The notes under the pieces are model-generated. The model made no database searches. It worked only from the letters and a program-made list of their open reading frames with translations, and was not told the DNA's origin. A program made the position numbers and the translations under genes. Of a stretch of 12,233 bases of DNA, positions 1-6,444 are shown piece after piece. This stretch comes from an uncultured Desulfovibrio sp. (GTDB lineage: Bacteria; Desulfobacterota; Desulfovibrionia; Desulfovibrionales; Desulfovibrionaceae): NCBI GenBank assembly GCA_946490455.1, contig CAMLXE010000023.1, positions 1 to 12,233 on the forward strand, written 5' to 3'. Each line of letters begins with the position of its first letter. Position 1 is the stretch's first letter.

Positions 1-252
1 CAGGAACTGGATGTTGCGCTGGAACAAGTTGTTTTTGGCCAGAAGCGAAATGACATGAACGAGATACGAAAAGCAGCCTCGCGCATTGCCAAGCTGGCAG
101 AAACCTTTGATCTGCGAGTTCTCGACGATCCGGCGCGCTGCATCGAAATGGCAGCTGAAGGTGGCGATATGGAGGAAATACAGCAGCTCGTCCCGGATCT
201 GGCTGCTGCCATAGCAAAGAATAGAGCGGCCTTCGAGGAAAAGGCCGACTGA
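1..252 (+). CDS. C-terminal fragment of an HPt-like helical protein (5' truncated by window edge)
   Basis: The frame is open from base 1 to a TGA at 250-252, giving 83 residues of a protein whose start lies outside the window. The ATG at 55 is internal and has no convincing ribosome site, so the fragment is best read as running in from the left. The pattern (an acidic residue, a helix with AASRIAKLAE, a short turn, then a second helix around IEMAAEGGD and a third ending AIAKNRAAF) resembles the last helices of a histidine phosphotransfer (HPt) domain, as found at the end of hybrid sensor kinases or in stand-alone relay proteins. In such domains the phosphorylated histidine follows the Ala-Ala pair. 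Here that place holds Ser27 of the fragment (codon 79-81), and the fragment has no histidine at all. If the family is right, this copy cannot carry the phosphate and may be a degenerate dimerisation domain. A generic helical bundle is the alternative. Confidence 0.55.
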   Translation, partial: QELDVALEQVVFGQKRNDMNEIRKAASRIAKLAETFDLRVLDDPARCIEMAAEGGDMEEIQQLVPDLAAAIAKNRAAFEEKAD

Positions 253-273
253 GCATTCCTTCAAAATCAAAAA

Positions 274-304
274 AGCAGGCCCCGGATGACCACCGGGGCC
301 TGCT
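274..304. terminator. Two-way terminator between convergent genes
   Basis: A perfect 12-bp stem (274-285 with 293-304) encloses a 7-nt loop. On the minus strand it is followed by an uninterrupted run of six T (269-274 read in reverse), then GA and four more T, so it is a strong terminator for the FKBP gene. On the plus strand only three T follow before a G, so it is weaker for the HPt-like gene. Confidence 0.85.
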
Positions 305-332
305 TTGCTATCTGACACCAGACCTTTTCTGA

Positions 333-755
333 CTATTTGACATCAATAATTTCAATATCAAACGTCAGATCCTCACCAGCCAGTGGATGATTGGCATCCA
401 GCACAACAACCTTATCCGTAATATCGGCAACTTCGACTTCCAGATCGCCGTCATCCGTCGCGATCTGCAGCATCATACCGACTTCCGGCTTGATATGTTC
501 AGGCACATCACTCAGAGGAACTTCCATCATCAGTTCATCAAGGCGTTCACCATAGGCTTCATCACACGGAACGGTTACCGTAAACCGATCTCCCTTTTCG
601 TGTCCAATCAGCGCCTCTTCAAAACCGGAAATCAGGCTTTCATCACCAATGGTAAATTCGAGAGGCTCCCTTTCGCGGGAAGAATCAAACACTTCGCCAT
701 CGTCAAAGGTTCCTGTATAGTGAACACGGACAGTATCGCCATCTTTGATAGCCAT
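333..755 (-). CDS. FKBP-type peptidyl-prolyl cis-trans isomerase, SlyD-like
   Basis: The 140-residue cytoplasmic protein catalyses cis-trans isomerisation of Xaa-Pro bonds and should act as a folding helper. The FKBP half starts with the typical DGDTVRVHYTGTFDDGEVFDSS (residues 5-26) and continues with the ISGFEEALIGHEKGD loop (about 42-56). An inserted chaperone flap (about 70-120) interrupts the FKBP fold, which closes with DANHPLAGEDLTFDIEIID (about 119-138), the hallmark of the SlyD/FkpB branch. The histidine- and cysteine-rich metal-binding tail of E. coli SlyD is absent, so a nickel-handling role is unlikely. The ATG at 755 is preceded by AAGGAG at a 7-nt spacing. The gene stands alone, diverging from lysA and converging on the HPt-like gene, with its own terminator. 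The symbol slyD is not assigned because the tail that defines that protein is missing. Confidence 0.93.
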   Translation of the reverse strand: MAIKDGDTVRVHYTGTFDDGEVFDSSREREPLEFTIGDESLISGFEEALIGHEKGDRFTVTVPCDEAYGERLDELMMEVPLSDVPEHIKPEVGMMLQIATDDGDLEVEVADITDKVVVLDANHPLAGEDLTFDIEIIDVK

Positions 756-1074
756 GTCGTATCTCCTTGCTTGAGTTAGGATTTTTTTACCTTGGCCTCA
801 CCGGGCAGGAAAGTCAAACATTCTTTGGGGGCCGCGTCTCCCGTGCGATACCATCTACTCTTTGAATTTCTTCAAAATATGTTGAAAAATAAAAAACATC
901 TGATTCTTGCCCGTTTTTCTTTCTCCCACTCCTCTTTTTTGTCTCTCCTCATGCCATCAGAAGATTATTAGGCTCTGCCTCAGCATCCGAAGACACCTGC
1001 CCCGCTATTGACAGCAAAAGCCATACTGATACTTTTGCCTTTCGCAACCTTTTGCCTTATTAAGGAAAACAAGA
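756..1074. other. Divergent intergenic region between FKBP gene and lysA
   Basis: This 319-bp stretch has no credible gene. It must hold the promoters of both flanking genes. Base composition is uneven: 856-900 is strongly AT-rich and includes a 6-bp hairpin (TTTGAA at 861-866 with TTCAAA at 871-876, a GAAA loop on the minus strand). The stretch 909-950 is almost pure pyrimidine on the plus strand. On the minus strand TTGACT (817 to 812) resembles a -35 box for the FKBP gene, but no good -10 box lies at the right distance. Confidence 0.6.
1008..1035 (+). promoter_or_regulatory. Candidate lysA promoter (weak -10)
   Basis: A perfect TTGACA box (1008-1013) is followed after 16 nt by TACTTT (1030-1035), a poor -10 match. 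The position, about 40 nt before the lysA start, fits a promoter with a short leader. The -35 is convincing; the -10 is not. Confidence 0.35.
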
Positions 1075-2352
1075 ATGTCAAACGTCCGCTCCGAACAAAC
1101 AGACAGCATTGGTTTCTTCGGCAGAACCACCCCTCTTGATCTGGTGAAGATGTACGGGACGCCTCTGTATGTCTATAATGAAAACATCCTCCGTCAACGC
1201 TGCCGTGAGCTTCTGGGCCTTTCCAGCCTCCCCGGCTTCTGCGTGAACTATTCGGCCAAGGCCAACACCAATCCTGCTCTTCTGCGTATCATTCGCGAAG
1301 AAGGATGCCATGCAGACGCCATGTCTCCTGGAGAACTCCATATCAATAAGCTCGCAGGATTTACTGCCGAAAACCTTGTCTATGTGTGCAACAATGTTTC
1401 GGCAGACGAAATGCGCAATGCCGTAGAAAACGGCCTGCTGGTCAGTGTGGATTCCCTTTCTCAGCTTGAACTCTATGGAAAGGTCAATCCCGGCGGCAAA
1501 GTCATGATCCGGATCAATCCCGGCATAGGAGCCGGGCATCACAAAAAAGTTGTGACAGCCGGCAAGGAAACCAAATTTGGTATTGATCTGTCCTGCATGG
1601 CCGAGGTCCGTTCTCTGCTGAATCAGCATAACCTCACTCTGGCCGGTCTCAATCAGCATATTGGCTCGCTGTTCATGGAACCCAACGGATATCTTGATGC
1701 CATGGACGTGATGCTGCATTTCGTACAGACAGAACTTGGAGATCTTCTGCCCAACATCGAAACGCTCGATTTTGGTGGAGGTTTTGGTATCCCCTACCAC
1801 AAATACGAAGGGGAAGCCCGTCTTGACATGGCCGACCTTGGAGCCAGAATGCACGCGAAACTGGCTGCATGGGTCAAAGAAACCGGATACAAGGGCCGCT
1901 TTTTCATTGAACCGGGACGATATGTGGTCGCCGAATGTGGCGTTCTTCTGGGTTCGGTATATGCGACCAAGAACAACGGTCCCAACAGATATGTGGGAAC
2001 AGACCTTGGTTTCAATGTTCTGGTACGGCCGGCCATGTACGACTCATTCCATGATGTGGAAATCTACCGCGAAAATGGTACGCCCGATCATGAGCTTACA
2101 GAACAGACCATTGTCGGAAATATCTGTGAAAGCGGCGATATTCTGGCCAAGAAGAGACAGCTCCCGTGCATTCACGAAGGGGACATTCTGGGTATTCTTG
2201 ATGCAGGCGCCTATGGCTTTGTCATGTCCTCCAGCTATAACCAGCGCCCTCGTGCCGCTGAAGTCCTGATTACCGCGGACGGTACCCCAAAGCTTATTCG
2301 CCGGCGCGAAACGCTGGATGATCTGACCAGACAGTTTGTCGGTCTGGAATAA
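1075..2352 (+). CDS. lysA: Diaminopimelate decarboxylase
   Basis: This PLP-dependent fold-III enzyme removes CO2 from meso-diaminopimelate to give L-lysine, the last step of lysine synthesis, in the cytoplasm. At 425 residues it has the usual length. Visible landmarks are the PLP-binding lysine in YSAKANTNP (Lys62), the cofactor-stacking histidine in QHIGSL (His195), the phosphate-binding GGGFG loop (234-238), EPGR (279-282), the CESGD motif that supplies the active-site cysteine from the partner subunit (Cys351), and DAGAYGFVMSSSYNQRPR (377-393) near the C terminus. CESGD separates it from carboxynorspermidine decarboxylase. The ATG at 1075 has AAGGA 8 nt upstream. The gene appears to be transcribed alone: it has a divergent neighbour upstream and a strong terminator downstream, and dapF or dapA is not adjacent as in some relatives. 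Confidence 0.95.
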   Translation: MSNVRSEQTDSIGFFGRTTPLDLVKMYGTPLYVYNENILRQRCRELLGLSSLPGFCVNYSAKANTNPALLRIIREEGCHADAMSPGELHINKLAGFTAENLVYVCNNVSADEMRNAVENGLLVSVDSLSQLELYGKVNPGGKVMIRINPGIGAGHHKKVVTAGKETKFGIDLSCMAEVRSLLNQHNLTLAGLNQHIGSLFMEPNGYLDAMDVMLHFVQTELGDLLPNIETLDFGGGFGIPYHKYEGEARLDMADLGARMHAKLAAWVKETGYKGRFFIEPGRYVVAECGVLLGSVYATKNNGPNRYVGTDLGFNVLVRPAMYDSFHDVEIYRENGTPDHELTEQTIVGNICESGDILAKKRQLPCIHEGDILGILDAGAYGFVMSSSYNQRPRAAEVLITADGTPKLIRRRETLDDLTRQFVGLE

Positions 2353-2363
2353 CCCGATACAGG

Positions 2364-2426
2364 AAACTGCCGTAACGGAAGGCTTACCGACACATGTCGA
2401 AAAGCCGGACGTTCGGCAGTTTTTTT
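2364..2426 (+). terminator. Extended lysA terminator with nested stems
   Basis: AAACTGCCG (2364-2372) pairs with CGGCAGTTT (2414-2422). After a one-base bulge, AACG (2374-2377) pairs with CGTT (2410-2413). Further in, GGCTT (2381-2385) pairs with AAGCC (2402-2406) and CGACA (2388-2392) with TGTCG (2395-2399). The arm ends in seven T (2420-2426). It is unusually long for an intrinsic terminator, but its place 12 nt after the lysA stop leaves little doubt about its job. Confidence 0.85.
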
Positions 2427-2767
2427 CATTTTGTACAGCACAGTTGGCAGCACACCGACTTCTTTTCCCAGGTATGCTTTTCTTTTGATGCATTTTCCCC
2501 TATCAAGAGCCAGCCTTTCCTCTCAGCTTGCCAACTGTAGATATATTCTTATGGTATGCACAAACAGCACAGGAAGGAATACGAAACAGGAACAAATTCG
2601 AAAGAAGCTTTTCAGCTTTTCCCATGTATTGGGATTCTTTTCCGGAAGAACAGGAACCCCTGAAAGCTGAAATTATCTTTTCCCCTTCGCAGAACCCAAT
2701 TTGGTCTCGAACAGGAGACTATCCGTTCGCCAAAGGACACCATTTGCCATCAGGCTGCTTTTTTTCT
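2427..2767 (+). other. Gene-free leader region before trmL with inverted repeats
   Basis: About 340 bp with no credible reading frame. It contains a 10-bp inverted repeat (ACAGTTGGCA at 2440-2449 and its complement at 2529-2538). A second 10-bp inverted repeat (TTTCAGCTTT at 2610-2619 with AAAGCTGAAA at 2663-2672) encloses a smaller CCCA/TGGG hairpin (2621-2624 with 2630-2633). The second set could fold as a multi-stem element in the trmL leader transcript. No known riboswitch or RNA family was recognised. Confidence 0.45.
2528..2555 (+). promoter_or_regulatory. Candidate promoter upstream of trmL
   Basis: TTGCCA (2528-2533) and TATGGT (2550-2555) are spaced by 16 nt and match the sigma70 boxes at 5 of 6 and 4 of 6 bases. 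Transcription would start near 2562 and leave a leader of about 200 nt before trmL. The -35 box overlaps the right arm of the ACAGTTGGCA inverted repeat, so a repressor or an alternative fold could interfere. Confidence 0.35.
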
Positions 2768-3235
2768 ATGGACATTGTACTCTTTCAACCGGAAATTCCT
2801 CCCAATACGGGCAATATAGCGCGGCTTTGCGCAGCCATGGATGTTGATCTGCATCTGATTGAACCGCTTGGATTCAAACTGGAAGATCGATACCTCAAAC
2901 GGGCAGGACTGGATTACTGGCCACATGTACGGATGAAAGTATGGCCGAATCTTGAAGCCTATCTGCAAAATGCAGGAACGGGGAAACGTCTGGTTCTGAC
3001 CAGTGCCCGCCGTGGTGCGCCTCTCCACCATTTTACCTTTACCCGTAACGACGCCCTGGTTTTTGGGCGGGAGACATCGGGACTTCCTCCTGAAGTCCTT
3101 GCTCTGTCTGATCACAGAGTTCGCATTCCCATTCGGAATGAAGTCCGCAGCCTCAATCTTTCTACAGCAGCTGGCATTATTCTCTTTCAGGCGCTGGCCA
3201 GTACGGGACTTCTTGACGAAACGCTCCCTTCCTGA
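2768..3235 (+). CDS. trmL: tRNA (cytidine/uridine-34-2'-O-)-methyltransferase
   Basis: This SPOUT-class (SpoU) enzyme uses S-adenosylmethionine to methylate the 2'-oxygen of the wobble nucleotide in leucine tRNAs. The 155 residues match the compact TrmL/YibK size, with no extra RNA-binding domain. The three SPOUT motifs are plain: PEIPPNTGNIAR (8-19, including Asn13 and Arg19), FGRETSGLP (99-107), and IRNEVRSLNLS (122-132), which forms the trefoil knot that holds the cofactor. The ATG at 2768 is chosen because homology begins at MDIVLFQPEIPPNTG; the frame stays open further upstream, but that part is not protein-like. No clear Shine-Dalgarno site precedes the start; a T-rich run sits there instead, which is odd beside its neighbours. 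The nearest downstream gene (MATE) is 147 bp away. Confidence 0.93.
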   Translation: MDIVLFQPEIPPNTGNIARLCAAMDVDLHLIEPLGFKLEDRYLKRAGLDYWPHVRMKVWPNLEAYLQNAGTGKRLVLTSARRGAPLHHFTFTRNDALVFGRETSGLPPEVLALSDHRVRIPIRNEVRSLNLSTAAGIILFQALASTGLLDETLPS

Positions 3236-3382
3236 CAGGGACATCTGTCAATCTGCCGAGAGCGATACGCCAGAAAAGCCGACAACAGCCAGCAGGCAAA
3301 ACGGAACCATGGGTATTCTGTGCAGGATTGCCCAATTTTTTTGCGCCGCGTCTCAAGACGATTCATCATACAGAGCAAGCCC

Positions 3383-4753
3383 ATGATACCGCATCTGAAT
3401 ACAGAACGACTGAAACTTATCTGGCATATGACCTGGCCGCAGGTCATCATGCTGTTTTGTCAGTTTGTCATCGGTATCACCGATGTCTGGGCTGGAGGTC
3501 GCATCAGTCCTGAAGTGCAGGCATCCATCGGATTGATTGCCCAATGCCAGATGGTCTTCATGGCACTGGCCATAGCTGCAGTCAGTGGCGCTGTTGCGGC
3601 CATCAGTCAGTCCTTGGGAGCAGGCAACGAACTGCGTGCGCACAGGTATGTGGGCCTTGTCCTGCTTGCAGGAACAGGGATAGGGATTCTTATCGCAGCA
3701 CTGGCCTTTCTCTGGCGAGATCCGTTTTTGCGTCTCGTACAGACACCAGACGATATGATGCCACTGGCGCAGCTCTTTTTTACAGCCTATTTGTGGACTC
3801 TTCCCGCCCAGTACATTCTCACGATTGCCGCAGCCATTTTTCGTGCAGCCAAGCAGGTTCTCCTCCCCCTCTATGTCACTCTGGGAGTCTGTATCCTCAA
3901 TTGCGTGGGAGACCTTGGCTTCGGTCTTGGCTGGTGGGGACTGCCAAACTACGGAGCAGCCGGTATTGCCTGGGCAACCTTTGTATCCACAGGCTTTGGC
4001 GCCATCCTCATGGTCATGTTGCTGTATCGCGAACGTCTTTTCACGAAAGCGAGCCTTCCGGTCTGGCGTTGGGTCCGTGTTGGCTCACCCTATCTGTTCA
4101 AGGTAGCGGGTCCTGCCTTCGGGACATCCTTTCTCTGGCAAAGTGGCTATCTTGTTCTGTTCGCCATCACGGCATCTCTGCCATTCAACAATATCAGTGC
4201 ACTTGCCGGGCTGGCTACAGGATTCAGGGTGGAGGCCATTCTGTTTCTCCCTGCCGTCGCCTTCAACATGACTGCCTCTGTGCTGGTGGGGCATGCACTG
4301 GGTGAGGGAAACCCCGGAGAAGCCAAGCGAATCATCCTGACCGTCCTGGGAGTGGCCTGCTCAGGAATGAGTCTGGTAGGAATTCTGCTCTGGCCATGGA
4401 GAATGGAACTGGCCGGGCTTCTTGCTCCTGACCCTGTCGTGCAGGCTGAAACAGCCAAATACCTCACCTTCAACATTCTGGCTGTTCCCTTCACTGTTGC
4501 CAGTGTTGTGCTGGCTGGCTCTCTCAACGGTGCAGGAGCAACGGTTTACCCCATGGTCAGCTTCAGTGTGGCCACCTGGTGTGTACGGCTGCCTTTTGCC
4601 TGGCTGTTCGGGCACATTGTGTGGCAGGATGCCAACGGAGTCTATGCGGCTCTGCTTATTTCGCAAATTGTCATGTCCACAAGTCTGCTCTGGGTGGTTC
4701 TGCGTTGTGACTGGATGCGTTTTGCCATGTCATCAAGAGCATTTCACCATTAA
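3383..4753 (+). CDS. MATE family efflux transporter
   Basis: A 456-residue inner-membrane protein of the multidrug and toxic compound extrusion family, expected to export organic cations or other hydrophobic compounds against Na+ or H+ entry. It consists of two pseudo-repeated halves of about six hydrophobic segments. The first half opens with MTWPQVIMLFCQFVIGITDVWAGG, where the usual family motif places P and an M/F-rich helix, followed by the conserved A-G-S-like stretch AAISQSLGAGNELRA. The second half repeats this as MTASVLVGHALGEGNPGEAKR. The ATG at 3383 gives the normal family length and starts right before the first helix. An in-frame GTG at 3320 would add 21 residues that are unlike the family. 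Neither start has a strong ribosome site. Substrate cannot be read from sequence. The DUF2156 gene follows after 18 bp and is probably co-transcribed. Confidence 0.9.
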   Translation: MIPHLNTERLKLIWHMTWPQVIMLFCQFVIGITDVWAGGRISPEVQASIGLIAQCQMVFMALAIAAVSGAVAAISQSLGAGNELRAHRYVGLVLLAGTGIGILIAALAFLWRDPFLRLVQTPDDMMPLAQLFFTAYLWTLPAQYILTIAAAIFRAAKQVLLPLYVTLGVCILNCVGDLGFGLGWWGLPNYGAAGIAWATFVSTGFGAILMVMLLYRERLFTKASLPVWRWVRVGSPYLFKVAGPAFGTSFLWQSGYLVLFAITASLPFNNISALAGLATGFRVEAILFLPAVAFNMTASVLVGHALGEGNPGEAKRIILTVLGVACSGMSLVGILLWPWRMELAGLLAPDPVVQAETAKYLTFNILAVPFTVASVVLAGSLNGAGATVYPMVSFSVATWCVRLPFAWLFGHIVWQDANGVYAALLISQIVMSTSLLWVVLRCDWMRFAMSSRAFHH

Positions 4754-4771
4754 AAATTCAAGGAAATTTCC

Positions 4772-5662
4772 ATGCTGAATCATGAATATGCACCTATTGA
4801 TCTTAAGGACCTCCCCACCTATGTACCCTACTTTGAAAAGACTCCACAACGGGCTGCCGACTATACCTTTACCAATCTGTGGGGGTGGGGAGAACACTAT
4901 GGACTGGAATGGAAGATCGCCGATGGACTCTGCTGGATCAGACAACGATTTCGGCATGACAGAACCGTACCCCGGCTCTGGGCTCCAGTAGGAGATTGGG
5001 AACACGCCGACTGGGAGGCCCTGGCCAGCCAGCTCTCCGGCAAAATCATGCTCCGTGTTCCCGAACGGCTCTGCTCCATTCTTGAACAGCGTCTTCCGGG
5101 GAAAATTGCCATTGAAGAAACAAGAGGGCAGTGGGAATATCTCTATACCCAGCAAGCCCTGTCCACTCTTTCCGGCAACAGACTGCACAAGAAAAAGAAC
5201 CATGTGAACGCGTTCATCAAGCAGTATGGAGAAACGTATATCACGCTCGAAAGCAAGGATATGCCGCAGGTTCTTTCACTCCAGAACGACTGGTGCAAAT
5301 GGAGAGAATGTGAACAGTCCGCTTCCTTGCTTGCCGAAAGTGATGTGGTCTGTTCCGTACTCCGCCAGTGGGACAGGTTACCCGGTCTCATTGGCGGTGC
5401 ACTGCTGGTAGAGGGCCAAATGGTTGCCTTTGCCATAGGAGAACGTCTGGATGAAAAGACACTGGTTGTTCATTTTGAAAAGGGACGTCCTGAATTTCGT
5501 GGCGTCTATCAGGCCATGAATTTCTGTTTTGCCAAATACGCAGGAGAAGGTTTCGAGCTGATCGATCGGGAACAGGATGCAGATGAAGAAGGACTGAGAC
5601 AGGCCAAGGAAAGTTACTACCCGGCTGGTTTTCTGAAAAAGAATACTGTTCGTTTCCTCTAG
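4772..5662 (+). CDS. DUF2156 protein (lysylphosphatidylglycerol synthetase C-terminal-like)
   Basis: The 296 residues match the stand-alone DUF2156 family, related to the C-terminal GNAT-like domain of MprF, which transfers amino acids from aminoacyl-tRNA to phosphatidylglycerol. Family landmarks are ADYTFTNLWGW (29-39) with EHYGLEW, the basic LSGNRLHKKKNHVNAF (133-148), HFEKGRPEFRGVYQAMN (234-250), and DREQDADEEGLRQAKESYYPAGFLKK (265-290). No membrane segments are present, so the flippase half of MprF is missing and the protein should be soluble. Whether it transfers an amino acid, and to what, is unknown. The ATG at 4772 has AAGGAAA just upstream. It lies 18 bp behind the MATE gene and very likely shares its transcript. 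Confidence 0.85.
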   Translation: MLNHEYAPIDLKDLPTYVPYFEKTPQRAADYTFTNLWGWGEHYGLEWKIADGLCWIRQRFRHDRTVPRLWAPVGDWEHADWEALASQLSGKIMLRVPERLCSILEQRLPGKIAIEETRGQWEYLYTQQALSTLSGNRLHKKKNHVNAFIKQYGETYITLESKDMPQVLSLQNDWCKWRECEQSASLLAESDVVCSVLRQWDRLPGLIGGALLVEGQMVAFAIGERLDEKTLVVHFEKGRPEFRGVYQAMNFCFAKYAGEGFELIDREQDADEEGLRQAKESYYPAGFLKKNTVRFL

Positions 5663-5721
5663 CTGTAACACAGCCTTCCGTGTGCTCTGAAACATTCTGG
5701 AACAGATGGGAAAAGATTGCC

Positions 5722-5755
5722 GGCTGACAGAAGAAAACCGGAGTCAGCCTGTCAG
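5722..5755 (+). repeat. Mutually exclusive hairpins upstream of the kinase-like gene
   Basis: GGCTGAC (5722-5728) can pair with GTCAGCC (5743-5749). CTGACAG (5724-5730) can instead pair with CTGTCAG (5749-5755). The two stems share bases and cannot form together. The element lies 42 nt before the ATG of the downstream gene. Neither stem is followed by a T run, so this is not a terminator. Confidence 0.45.
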
Positions 5756-5796
5756 AGATTCAGCAAGTCCATACAGTCTTTCCATTGAGAAACGCC

Positions 5797-6324
5797 ATGA
5801 AAAAGCTGATTCTTGTCAATGGCCCCATGGGGGTTGGGAAAAGCACAACCTGCCACCGACTGCTGCACCGCATAGAGAACTGTGCCTTCCTTGATGGAGA
5901 CTGGTGCTGGGCCATGAATCCTTTTGTTGTTTCAGAAGAAAACAAAAAAATGGTCATGCACAATATTGTACATATTCTGCGGTCATATCTGAACAACACT
6001 ACGTTTGAGTATGTCATTTTCTGCTGGGTGCTGCATCGCATGGACACATTCAATGAACTCCTGAATGCGCTGAAGAATATTCCTTTCGAACTCCATGCCT
6101 TCTCTCTGGTCTGTTCACCGGACCAGCTGAAACGCCGCCTGATCTGCGACAGGCTTGCCGGTCGCAGAAGTACAGATGTCGTGGACAGCCTTGCCCGTCT
6201 TCCCCTGTACGCCGATATGCCGACCGTTCAGATTGATACCACGAATCAGACGGCTGATCAGACTGCCGAATATATTCTTCACCAGATCAGCCTCCAGAAA
6301 AAGGGGCCTGTCTTTCCAGCCTGA
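5797..6324 (+). CDS. Small P-loop ATPase / nucleotide-kinase-like protein (AAA_33 type)
   Basis: A 175-residue soluble protein with an N-terminal P-loop GPMGVGKST (9-17), followed by FLDGDWCWAMNPF (31-43) where small-molecule kinases such as shikimate, gluconate or adenylylsulfate kinases carry the acidic residues that face the substrate. The segment SLVCSPDQLKRRLICDRLAGRR (103-124) resembles the basic lid region of these kinases. It should bind ATP and phosphorylate a small molecule, but no substrate is known to me for this subfamily. I recall closely similar proteins mainly from Firmicutes. The ATG at 5797 is preferred because it begins directly at the first strand; a TTG at 5785 would add four residues. 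The ribosome site (GAGA) is weak. It follows the DUF2156 gene by 134 bp with no terminator between, so read-through is possible. Confidence 0.78.
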   Translation: MKKLILVNGPMGVGKSTTCHRLLHRIENCAFLDGDWCWAMNPFVVSEENKKMVMHNIVHILRSYLNNTTFEYVIFCWVLHRMDTFNELLNALKNIPFELHAFSLVCSPDQLKRRLICDRLAGRRSTDVVDSLARLPLYADMPTVQIDTTNQTADQTAEYILHQISLQKKGPVFPA

Positions 6325-6345
6325 GCCCCTCTGCATAATCCATAA

Positions 6346-6377
6346 AAAAGGCCTCCATCACCAGACGGAGGCCTTTT
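6346..6377. terminator. Two-way terminator between kinase-like gene and prmA
   Basis: An 11-bp stem (6346-6356 with 6367-6377) with a 10-nt loop. Its ends are A-rich on the left and T-rich on the right, so each strand sees a G+C stem followed by T. It lies between two convergent genes and can serve both, more strongly on the minus strand, where six T follow. Confidence 0.8.
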
Positions 6378-6444
6378 CCGAAGAATCTAAGAATCAGGCA
6401 AGATCAATAACACTGAAACGTCTTCAAACGATTTCCCGACATGC

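Noticed and set aside
1078..1854. 258-codon minus-strand frame inside lysA
   Set aside because: It is antisense to the conserved lysA motifs and has neither a ribosome site nor a recognisable domain.
2528..2767. In-frame N-terminal extension of trmL by 80 codons
   Set aside because: The added residues are not like any SPOUT protein, and the TrmL family begins at MDIVLFQPEIPPNTG. The extension overlaps the promoter-like boxes and hairpins.
3320..3382. Alternative GTG start for the MATE gene
   Set aside because: It adds 21 residues with cysteines and arginines that do not resemble a MATE N-terminus, and it has no better ribosome site.
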